The notes beneath the pieces are model-generated. The model had not been told where the DNA came from, did not search any database, and saw only the letters and a list, made by a program, of their open reading frames with translations. From Streptomyces sp. NBC_00510 (GTDB lineage Bacteria; Actinomycetota; Actinomycetes; Streptomycetales; Streptomycetaceae), in the NCBI GenBank assembly GCA_036013505.1, contig CP107851.1, positions 3,543,501 through 3,607,500 of the forward strand: DNA of 64,000 nucleotides. The letters are read 5' to 3'. Shown piece after piece: positions 52,399-64,000 of the stretch (the stretch's first letter is position 1; each line of letters starts with the position of its first letter). Position numbers and translations under genes: made by a program.

Positions 52399-54597
52399 TC
52401 AGATTCTGAGAGCCGTCTGAGAACCGGGCTCGTCCACGGCCGTCGCCGCGGGCTCCGCCGGGCCCTCGATGCAGATCCGCGGCAGCCGGCGCTCCAGCCA
52501 CCGGGGCAGCCACCAGTTCCAGTCACCCAGCATGTGCATCAGCGCCGGTACGAGCAACGTCCGCAGGACGAAGGCGTCGAGCGCGACGGCGGCCGCCAGG
52601 CCGATGCCGAACATCGCGATCACGCGGTCGCCGCTGAGCACGAAGGCCAGGAAGACGGAGATCATGATGACCGCGGCGGAGTTGATCACACGGCTGGTCT
52701 CGGCGAGGCCGACCCGGACCGCCCGGCGGTTGTCACCGGTCTCGCGCCACTCCTCGTACATGCGGCTGACGAGGAAGACCTGGTAGTCCATGGAGAGCCC
52801 GAAGAGCACCGAGACCATGATCACCGGCAGGAAGGGCTCGATCGGGCCGGCCGCCCCCAGCCCCAGCAACTCGCTCCCCCAGCCCCACTGGAAGATCGCG
52901 ACCACGATGCCGAAGGACGAGGCGACGGCGACGACGTTCATGACCGCGGCCTTGAGCGGGATGCCGAAGCTGCGGAAGGCCAGCAGCAGGAGCAGGCAGC
53001 CCAGGCCGATGACGGAGCCCACGAAGAGCGGCAGCTTGCCGACGATCACCGAGGCGAAGTCCGCGTAGCCCGCGGTGACTCCGCCGACGTACACCTCCAG
53101 GGAGGTGCCCTCGGTGGCCTCGGGGATGACGTCCTCGCGCAGGTGGGTGACGAGCCGGTCGGTGGCCTGGTCCTGCGGGGAGGTGGTGGGGACGACGTCG
53201 ATGACGTCCAGCCCGCTGCCGTGCTGCGCCTGCTCCATGTGCACCGCTGCGACGCCCTCGGTGCGCCCCAGGACGACCGTGAGCTGCTCCAGGGCCGCGC
53301 GGTCGGCGGCGTCGCCCGACTTGGCGACCAGTTGCAGCGGGCCGTTGAAACCGGGCCCGAAGCCCTCGGAGAGCATGTCGTACGCCTGGCGGGTGGTGGT
53401 GCCCGCGGCGCTGTTGCCCTGGTCGGAGGCACCCAGGTGGAGGGAGGTCGTGGGCAGCGCCAGGACGAGCATGACGACGGCGGCGACCGCGCCGAGGACC
53501 TTGGGGTGCCGTTCGACGAACGCGGACCAGCGGGCCGCGAACCCGGTCGGCAGCTCGGGCGACGGCCCGTGCTCGACGAGCCGGCGCCGCTCCCGGCGGC
53601 TGAGCGCCTTCATGCCGATCGTGCCCAGCAGCGCGGGCAGCAGCGTCACCGAGGCGGCGACGGTGAGGATCACGGTGAGGGAGGCGGCGATCGCGACGCC
53701 GTTGAGGAAGGACAGCCGCAGGATCAGCATGCCGAGCAGGGCCACGCAGACCGTGCCGCCGGCGAAGACCACCGCCCTGCCGGTCGTGGCGACCGCCTTC
53801 TCGGCGGCTTCCCGTACCGGCAGGCCCTGTTTCAGGCCCCTGCGGTGGCGGGTGACGATGAACAGGGCGTAGTCGATGCCGACGCCCAGGCCGATGAGCA
53901 GGCCGAGCATCGGCGCGAAGTCGGCCACCCTGATCAGGTGGCCGAGCAGTTCGATCGCCATGTACGCGGTGCCCACGCTGACCAGCGCGGTGATGATCGG
54001 CATGAACATCGCGAACAGCGAACCGAAGGCCACCAGCAGGACCACGGCGGCGACGGCGACGCCCACGACCTCGCTCATGTGCCCGCCGCCGCCCTCGGTG
54101 AGCGCGATGGCGCCACCGCCGAGGGCGACCTGGGTGTTGCCGTCGGCCGCCGCCCTGGCCGTGTCGACGACCTTGCGCACCTGGTCGGCGTGCAGGTCGT
54201 CGGAGGGCCTGTCGAACATCACGGTCGCGTAGGCGGTGTGCCCGTCCTCGCTGATCTGCGGGGCGCCCTCGGCGCTGTAGGGGCTGGTCACCGAGGCGAC
54301 CCCGGGGAGTGCGGCCACCTCGTCCAGCGCGCCGGTCAGCCGCTCCCTGACGGACGCGACGCCCACGGTGCCCTTGTCGGTGTGCCAGACGATCGTGTCG
54401 CTGTCCCCGGCCGAGCCGGGGAAGGCCTCCTTCAGCAGGGCGGTGGCCTTGCTGGAGTCGGTGCCCTTGATGTCGTAGTCGTTGGAGTAGGCGGATCCGG
54501 CGAGCAGGGCGGCCGTGGACAGACCGAGGAGGGCGACGAGCCACAGCAGGACGACGGCGAGACGGCGGTTGAGGCACCAGCGGGCGAGTGCAGCCAT
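52399..54597 (-). CDS. MMPL/RND family transporter
   Basis: 732 residues from ATG 54597 with GGGAGAG upstream. Two-fold repeated MMPL architecture: a lone first helix (LAVVLLWLVALLGLSTAALLAG), a soluble loop, a helix bundle including LGLLIGLGVGIDYALFIVTRHR, a central cytoplasmic segment, a second loop and a second bundle with VSVLFGLSMDYQVFLVSRMYEEW. The GxxxDY motifs in both halves are the expected proton-relay sites. Such proteins export lipids, siderophores or drugs with proton exchange. Promoter region is AT-rich around 54690-54740. Confidence 0.92.
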   Translation of the reverse strand: MAALARWCLNRRLAVVLLWLVALLGLSTAALLAGSAYSNDYDIKGTDSSKATALLKEAFPGSAGDSDTIVWHTDKGTVGVASVRERLTGALDEVAALPGVASVTSPYSAEGAPQISEDGHTAYATVMFDRPSDDLHADQVRKVVDTARAAADGNTQVALGGGAIALTEGGGGHMSEVVGVAVAAVVLLVAFGSLFAMFMPIITALVSVGTAYMAIELLGHLIRVADFAPMLGLLIGLGVGIDYALFIVTRHRRGLKQGLPVREAAEKAVATTGRAVVFAGGTVCVALLGMLILRLSFLNGVAIAASLTVILTVAASVTLLPALLGTIGMKALSRRERRRLVEHGPSPELPTGFAARWSAFVERHPKVLGAVAAVVMLVLALPTTSLHLGASDQGNSAAGTTTRQAYDMLSEGFGPGFNGPLQLVAKSGDAADRAALEQLTVVLGRTEGVAAVHMEQAQHGSGLDVIDVVPTTSPQDQATDRLVTHLREDVIPEATEGTSLEVYVGGVTAGYADFASVIVGKLPLFVGSVIGLGCLLLLLAFRSFGIPLKAAVMNVVAVASSFGIVVAIFQWGWGSELLGLGAAGPIEPFLPVIMVSVLFGLSMDYQVFLVSRMYEEWRETGDNRRAVRVGLAETSRVINSAAVIMISVFLAFVLSGDRVIAMFGIGLAAAVALDAFVLRTLLVPALMHMLGDWNWWLPRWLERRLPRICIEGPAEPAATAVDEPGSQTALRI

Positions 54598-54775
54598 TGC
54601 TCTCCCTGGGGTTGCGCGGATCTTTCAGGCCGGGGAAGAGCCCGCAAAGAAGACACCACGTACGTCCCCGACTGAAGCAGGAAGAAGAGATCGTTGGCCG
54701 CTTTCGTGCGGTTAATCACATACCGTGCGGGGAATTTATGCCGCCCTTACAAGCGGCGGACCTGCGACAACGCGG

Positions 54776-54810
54776 AAGGGGCGGGCCCCCTGACCGGGAG
54801 CCCGCCCCTT
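54776..54810 (-). terminator. Terminator hairpin after gatB
   Basis: AAGGGGCGGGC (54776-54786) and GCCCGCCCCTT (54800-54810) form an 11-bp perfect stem, 30 bases beyond the gatB stop on the leftward strand. Confidence 0.8.
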
Positions 54811-54840
54811 GTGCGCCGTGCGCCTGCCGACCGCGTGGGA

Positions 54841-56349
54841 TCAGCCCTGGACGCCCAGCTTCTCCAGCACGAGCTCGCGCACGCGCTTGGCGTCGGCCTG
54901 ACCGCGGGTGATCTTCATGACGGCGCCGATGAGCGCGCCCGCCGCCGCCAGGTTGCCGCCACGGATCTTGTCCGCGACGGCGGCGTTGGCCGCGATGGCC
55001 TCGTCGACGGCCGCGCCGAGCGCGCCCTCGTCCGAGACGACCTTCAGACCGCGCTTCTCGACGACCTCGTCCGGCTCGCCCTCGCCGTCCAGCACGCCCT
55101 CGATGACCTGGCGGGCCAGCTTGTCGTTGAGCGAGCCCTCGGCCACCAGGGCCGCCACCCGGGCCACCTGGGCCGGGGCGATGGGCAGGGCGGTCAGTTC
55201 CACGCCGTCCTCGTTGGAGCGGCGGGCCAGCTCGCCCATCCACCACTTGCGCGCGGCGGCCGCGTCGGCGCCCGCCTCCATGGTGGCGACGATCGGGTCG
55301 ATCGCACCGGCGTTGAGCACCGACTGCATCTCATGGTCGGAGATGCCCCAGTCCTCCTGCAGGCGCGCCCGGCGCACCCGCGGGAGCTCGGGCAGGCCCG
55401 CCCGCAGCTCCTCGACCCACTCACGGGCCGGGGCGACGGGGACGAGGTCGGGCTCCGGGAAGTACCGGTAGTCCTCCGCCTCCTCCTTGATGCGACCGGA
55501 GGTGGTGGAGCCGGTGTCCTCGTGGAAGTGCCGGGTCTCCTGGACGATCGTGCCGCCGGAGGAGAGCACGGCAGCGTGCCGCTGGATCTCGAAGCGGACG
55601 GCCCGCTCGACGCTGCGCAGCGAGTTGACGTTCTTGGTCTCGCTGCGGGTGCCGAACTTCTCCCGGCCGATGGGGCGCAGCGACAGGTTGACGTCGCAGC
55701 GCATCTGGCCCATCTCCATGCGGGCCTCGGAGACGCCCAGCGCCTTGATCAGCTCGCGCAGTTCGGTCACGTACGCCTTGGCGACCTCGGGCGCGCGCTC
55801 GCCGGCGCCCTCGATCGGCTTGGTGACGATCTCGATCAGCGGGATGCCGGCCCGGTTGTAGTCCAGCAGCGAGTGCGAGGCGCCGTGGATGCGGCCGGTG
55901 GCGCCGCCCACGTGGGTCGACTTGCCGGTGTCCTCCTCCATGTGGGCGCGCTCGATCTCCACGCGGAAGACCTCGCCGTCCTCCAGCTGCACGTCGAGGT
56001 AGCCGTTGAAGGCGATCGGCTCGTCGTACTGGGAGGTCTGGAAGTTCTTCGGCATGTCCGGGTAGAAGTAGTTCTTCCGGGCGAAGCGGCACCACTGCGC
56101 GATCTCGCAGTTGAGCGCGAGGCCGATCTTGATGGCGGACTCGACGCCGGTCGCGTTGACGGCCGGCAGCGCGCCGGGCATGCCCAGGCACACCGGGCAC
56201 ACCTGGCTGTTGGGCTCGGCGCCGAGTGTCGTCGAGCAGCCGCAGAACATCTTCGTCTTGGTGCCGAGCTCGACGTGGACCTCGAGGCCCATCACCGGGT
56301 CATAGGACGCGAGCGCGTCCTCGTACGACACCAGGTCCGTGACGGTCAC
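54841..56349 (-). CDS. gatB: Aspartyl/glutamyl-tRNA amidotransferase subunit B
   Basis: 502 residues from GTG 56349 with GAGAGG upstream. Kinase-like subunit of the GatCAB complex that activates Glu-tRNA(Gln) or Asp-tRNA(Asn) for amidation. Conserved: [21 protein letters not shown], the zinc-type Cys pair in [77 protein letters not shown] and the C-terminal YqeY-like tail ([34 protein letters not shown]). It is the last gene of gatC-gatA-(small membrane gene)-gatB. Confidence 0.96.
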   Translation of the reverse strand: MTVTDLVSYEDALASYDPVMGLEVHVELGTKTKMFCGCSTTLGAEPNSQVCPVCLGMPGALPAVNATGVESAIKIGLALNCEIAQWCRFARKNYFYPDMPKNFQTSQYDEPIAFNGYLDVQLEDGEVFRVEIERAHMEEDTGKSTHVGGATGRIHGASHSLLDYNRAGIPLIEIVTKPIEGAGERAPEVAKAYVTELRELIKALGVSEARMEMGQMRCDVNLSLRPIGREKFGTRSETKNVNSLRSVERAVRFEIQRHAAVLSSGGTIVQETRHFHEDTGSTTSGRIKEEAEDYRYFPEPDLVPVAPAREWVEELRAGLPELPRVRRARLQEDWGISDHEMQSVLNAGAIDPIVATMEAGADAAAARKWWMGELARRSNEDGVELTALPIAPAQVARVAALVAEGSLNDKLARQVIEGVLDGEGEPDEVVEKRGLKVVSDEGALGAAVDEAIAANAAVADKIRGGNLAAAGALIGAVMKITRGQADAKRVRELVLEKLGVQG

Positions 56350-56374
56350 AGTCTTGATACCTCTCAGTTCCCCG

Positions 56375-56610
56375 TCAGGATGACAGCACGTCGTCGTCGC
56401 CGAGCCGGCGCAGCTGGCGGAGCAGCAGGGCGACGCCGGTGGCGATCGCCGCGGCGCTGACCACCGCGTCGATCAGCAGCAGCGTGTCGCTGTCCGCGCG
56501 CCCCCGCTTCATCTGCCGCGCCACACCGACCGCGCCGAAGAGCGTCGTGCCGATCGACAGGTACGTGCCGGACTTGCTCTTCTTGAAGCCCTTGGCCTTC
56601 TCGAGCTTGC

Positions 56611-56614
<4 letters not shown>
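56375..56614 (-). CDS. Small membrane protein within the gat operon
   Basis: 79 residues from GTG 56614, which overlaps the gatA stop codon by four bases (GTGA). A basic N-terminus ([15 protein letters not shown]) precedes two hydrophobic stretches ([19 protein letters not shown] and [27 protein letters not shown]). It lies between gatA and gatB with 25 bases to gatB, so it is co-transcribed with the tRNA amidotransferase, but nothing in it suggests a role in that enzyme. Function unknown. Confidence 0.85.
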
Positions 56615-58104
<1,490 letters not shown>

Positions 58105-58109
58105 CGTGA

Positions 58110-58406
58110 TCAGTCCTCCCCCAGGATCTGCGGCACCTTGAAGCGCTGCTGCTCCTCGGCGGGGGCGCCGGACAGCGCCTCGGCCGGGGTCAGGCTGGGC
58201 CGGACCTCGTCGGGGCGCATGACATTGGTCAGCGGCAGCGGGTGGGAGGTCGGCGGTACGTCCTCGCCGGCCACCTCGGAGACGCGGGCGACCGCGCCGA
58301 TGATGGCGTCGAGCTGTCCGGCGAAGTGGTCGAGCTCTTCGTCCTTCAGCTCCAGACGCGACAGCCGGCCGAGGTGGGCGACCTCCTCGCGCGTGATGCC
58401 TGGCAT
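58110..58406 (-). CDS. gatC: Aspartyl/glutamyl-tRNA amidotransferase subunit C
   Basis: 98 residues from ATG 58406 with GAGG upstream. Typical Gat[40 protein letters not shown], then the extended [19 protein letters not shown] segment and the C-terminal [10 protein letters not shown]. It holds GatA and GatB together. First gene of the gat operon. Confidence 0.96.
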   Translation of the reverse strand: MPGITREEVAHLGRLSRLELKDEELDHFAGQLDAIIGAVARVSEVAGEDVPPTSHPLPLTNVMRPDEVRPSLTPAEALSGAPAEEQQRFKVPQILGED

Positions 58407-58586
58407 GCAGCGATCCTCTGGGGGTGAGTTTGGTCTTTTCGCGCCCAATCCTATGGGCGCGGGTGCCCCGGGGGCGAAACGGTTTGCGCTTCGCCCGGCC
58501 GGGGGCCGCCGGACGTGACGCCCGCGGGCCGCGGTGCCCCTGGGGCGGACGGGGCCGACGGTGCGTCCGTGACCGGGCGCGGCGCG

Positions 58587-58613
58587 TGCGGGCCCGCTGG
58601 TCGAAGGCCCGCA
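58587..58613 (-). terminator. Hairpin after rmdB
   Basis: TGCGGGCC (58587-58594) and GGCCCGCA (58606-58613) pair perfectly across an 11-base loop, four bases beyond the rmdB stop codon on the leftward strand. It divides rmdB from the gat operon. Confidence 0.6.
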
Positions 58614-58617
58614 AACG

Positions 58618-60726
58618 TTACTGCGCGTCGGGGACGGCGGTCCGCTCCTTCGCGGCCTCCAGCTCCGCCGGGCGGCGCCATCCGGCACGCCCGCGCAGCC
58701 GCAGCCAGGCCGTGGTCTCCTCCGGGGGCATCGCGGCGGCGACCAGCCAGCCCTGGATCGCGTCGCAGCCCAGGTCCCGCAGGCGCTCCCACGTCTCGTC
58801 GTCCTCGACGCCCTCCGCCACGACGAGGAGGCCGAGGGAGTGGGCGAGGTCGACCGTGCAGCGCACGATCTCCGCGTCCTCGGCGTCGACGGACAGCCGC
58901 GCGACGAACGAGCGGTCGATCTTCAGCTCGCTCACCGGCAGCCGCCGCAGGTGGACCAGCGAGGAGTACCCGGTGCCGAAGTCGTCCAGCGACATCTTCA
59001 CCCCGTGCCCGGTCAGCCCGGCCATGGTGTCGGCGGCGCGCTGCGGGTCCTCCAGCAGCACGTGCTCGGTGATCTCCAGCTGCAGCGCACCCGGCGGGAC
59101 CCCGTGCCGGGCCAGGCGCGCGGCGACGGCCCCGGCGAAACCGGGCGAGTGCACGTCGCGCGGCGAGACGTTGACCGCGACGGGGACGTCGAGGCCCATC
59201 GCCCGCCATCGGGCGACCTGCCCGAGGGCGGTCTCCAGGACGTATTCGGTGAGCTGCGGCATGAGCCCGGAGGTCTCGGCGATCGCGATGAACTCCTCGG
59301 GGCTCACCCGGCCGCGCTCGGGGTGCACCCAGCGGACCAGCGCCTCCAGGCCGACGACCTGTCCGTCGAAGCGGACCTTCGGCTGGTAGTGCAGCTCGAC
59401 CTCGCCGCGGTCCAGCGCCCGGCGCAGGTCGCCGAGGAGGCCCAGCCGGTCGGGCGTGTTGCCGTCGCGGGAGGACTCGTAGACCTCGACCCCGCTGCGG
59501 TCACGTTTCGCCTGGTACATCGCGACGTCGGCGCGGCGCAGCAGGCCCTCGGCATCACCGGCGTGATCGGGGTAGACGGCGACCCCGGCGCTGGCCTCGA
59601 GCACCAGGGTCAGGCCGTCGAGACTTAACGGCGAGCTCAGCGCGGCGACCAGGGCCCTGGCGATGCGCTGGGCGCGGGTCGGTGCGTCGCAGGTGGGGAG
59701 CAGGACGGCGAACTCGTCGCCGCCGAGCCGGGCGACCTCGGCGCCGCGCGGCAGGGCCAGCCGCAGACGGTCCGCGATCTGCACCAGGAGCCGGTCGCCG
59801 GCCATGTGGCCCAGGGTGTCGTTGACGGAGCGGAACTTGTCCAGGTCGATCAGGATGAGGGCGGCGCGCTCGCCGCTGCGGGCGGCGTCGTCGAGCGCGG
59901 TCCAGGTGCGCTCCAGCAGCCACTGACGGTTGGGCAGTCCGGTGAGGGGGTCGCGCAGCTGTTCCTCGGCGCGGGCGTGGGCGATCCAGAGGGTGGAGTC
60001 GAGCGCGATCAGGGGCACGGCGAACAGCGGCAGCAGCAGGGGCAGATCGGCCGCGACGATGATGATCAGCGGGGAGATGCCGAGCAGTGCGACGCCGACG
60101 AAGCCCTGGCGTATCAGGGCGGTGCGGGCCACGGTGGGCAGGGCTCCGGCGCGCGGCACGATCGCGTACCACAGGAGCGTGCGGGTCGCAGCCAGGTAGC
60201 CGAACGCGGCGGCGAGCACCGAGGGAACGGCGGCCATCCCCCAAGTGGCGGGTTGCCAGGGCTGTTCGACGGACGGGTGGGTCCCGAAGGCGGACAGCGC
60301 GAGCGAGGCCGCGCCGATGCCGAGGATGTCCACGGCGCCGTGCAGCAGCGCCTCCCGCCAGCGGTGCCGGCGGGCCGCGCCGACCAGGACGACGACGGCC
60401 AGGCTGACCAGCACCGCGGGCACCCAGCCGTAGAGCAGCAGCATGGCGAGGGTCAGGGCGGCGCCGGAACCGGTGCCGCCCCACCAGCGGTCCCGGCCCA
60501 TGGCGACCAGGTGGCCGACGATGATGCCGGTGAGCACGGCGAACGCCCAGCCGACGTCCCCGCCGGGGAAGAAGGCGTTGCCGTCCACGAGTATCCGGAC
60601 CACGCCCACGACCAGGGCCGCCGCCGCAGCGCCCACGACCGAGTACCTGAGTGCCGCGGCGGGCAGCACCGGCGCGGCCGGCCCGAGCAGCCGCTGCGCC
60701 GGTCCGGCGCTGTCCGTCGGTTCCAT
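58618..60726 (-). CDS. rmdB: Membrane GGDEF-EAL c-di-GMP phosphodiesterase, RmdB-like
   Basis: 702 residues from ATG 60726 with GAGAGGG upstream. About eight hydrophobic helices occupy residues 30-260, followed by GGDEF (RLGGDEF near 334) and EAL (EALVRW near 458). The I-site position reads RGAE, not RxxD. The EAL residues all look intact: EALVR, Asn in AVNVSP, Glu in [17 protein letters not shown], Lys in KIDRSFV and AEGVED, so phosphodiesterase activity is expected. In S. coelicolor RmdB is a c-di-GMP phosphodiesterase needed for normal development; the name is by recalled synteny and domain match. Codon 367 is TTA (59626-59628), so translation should depend on the bldA tRNA. Confidence 0.9.
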   Translation of the reverse strand: MEPTDSAGPAQRLLGPAAPVLPAAALRYSVVGAAAAALVVGVVRILVDGNAFFPGGDVGWAFAVLTGIIVGHLVAMGRDRWWGGTGSGAALTLAMLLLYGWVPAVLVSLAVVVLVGAARRHRWREALLHGAVDILGIGAASLALSAFGTHPSVEQPWQPATWGMAAVPSVLAAAFGYLAATRTLLWYAIVPRAGALPTVARTALIRQGFVGVALLGISPLIIIVAADLPLLLPLFAVPLIALDSTLWIAHARAEEQLRDPLTGLPNRQWLLERTWTALDDAARSGERAALILIDLDKFRSVNDTLGHMAGDRLLVQIADRLRLALPRGAEVARLGGDEFAVLLPTCDAPTRAQRIARALVAALSSPLSLDGLTLVLEASAGVAVYPDHAGDAEGLLRRADVAMYQAKRDRSGVEVYESSRDGNTPDRLGLLGDLRRALDRGEVELHYQPKVRFDGQVVGLEALVRWVHPERGRVSPEEFIAIAETSGLMPQLTEYVLETALGQVARWRAMGLDVPVAVNVSPRDVHSPGFAGAVAARLARHGVPPGALQLEITEHVLLEDPQRAADTMAGLTGHGVKMSLDDFGTGYSSLVHLRRLPVSELKIDRSFVARLSVDAEDAEIVRCTVDLAHSLGLLVVAEGVEDDETWERLRDLGCDAIQGWLVAAAMPPEETTAWLRLRGRAGWRRPAELEAAKERTAVPDAQ

Positions 60727-60941
60727 GCCCGTACCCTCTCGCAGCCGCGTGTGCCGTTCCACCACACGCCCGTGCCCGCGGGATTGACCACCGGGCTGCT
60801 GGAGGGCCCATGCCCGGAAGGCGCGCCTCTCAACAGTAGGCCGATAAAGGCTGTCACGGGCACCGATCGGCTGCTGTTGCCCGAATGGATCCCACCCTCC
60901 CGGATCGTTCCACTATGGGCCGAAAGGGTGATGATGGGCTG

Positions 60942-64000
<3,059 letters not shown>

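Overview
The window is chromosomal DNA of a Streptomyces or close relative. The DNA is very GC-rich, codons end almost always in G or C, many genes start at GTG or TTG, and I found only one in-frame TTA codon. The gene set is typical of the genus: two tandem conservons, AccB/AccE, a cimA/ilvE/leuB/serA/ilvBNC set, GatCAB and LigA. From memory the order matches the S. coelicolor core region around SCO5493-SCO5548, read in reverse. I see no tRNA, rRNA, CRISPR array, insertion sequence, prophage or integrative element.

Layout. 1-1019: an incomplete fumarylacetoacetase-family gene and a 62-codon ORF with a repeated ANPRRT motif. 1.6-11.7 kb: two complete cvnABCD conservons in tandem (membrane sensor kinase-like CvnA, roadblock CvnB, DUF742 CvnC, small GTPase CvnD). 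11.8-16.8 kb: a SUKH-4-like remnant, the acyl-CoA carboxylase pair accE/accB, two CitE-like lyases and a GNAT acetyltransferase. 16.9-18.4 kb: a MOSC protein, a beta-galactosidase tail fragment and a secreted M15-like protein. 18.6-20.4 kb: citramalate synthase behind a probable Ile attenuator. 20.5-26.1 kb: an operon of a divergent urease pair (ureAB fusion and ureC), an agmatine deiminase and a TetR regulator, divergent from an NCS1 permease, with a palindrome between them. 26.2-41.6 kb: ilvE, leuB, a Tat phosphoesterase, proline catabolism genes with a PucR regulator and a 22-bp palindrome, a GT87 mannosyltransferase, serA, ilvC, ilvN, ilvB and the ilvB leader. 41.6-48.3 kb: a GGDEF-EAL protein with a degenerate EAL domain, a 2-hydroxyacid dehydrogenase, an aldo/keto reductase, a sugar dehydrogenase-like lipoprotein and a DUF6191 protein. 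48.3-54.6 kb: a large LuxR regulator with a small partner, an acidic membrane protein and an MMPL exporter. 54.8-58.4 kb: gatB, a small membrane protein, gatA and gatC. 58.6-64 kb: a second GGDEF-EAL protein with intact motifs (RmdB-like), ligA and a truncated MetE-like gene.

How the genes work together. The branched-chain amino acid genes form one scattered pathway: CimA feeds isoleucine synthesis, IlvB/IlvN/IlvC serve both branches, LeuB serves leucine, and IlvE does the last transamination. Two of these units have short leader ORFs followed by intrinsic terminators. PruA and proline dehydrogenase form a two-gene catabolic operon facing a likely regulator. The two c-di-GMP proteins appear complementary: one keeps its cyclase and product-inhibition motifs but has lost EAL residues, the other keeps its EAL motifs. 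The most unusual unit is the urease-like/agmatine deiminase/TetR operon, which has no urease maturation genes nearby and a changed active-site flap.
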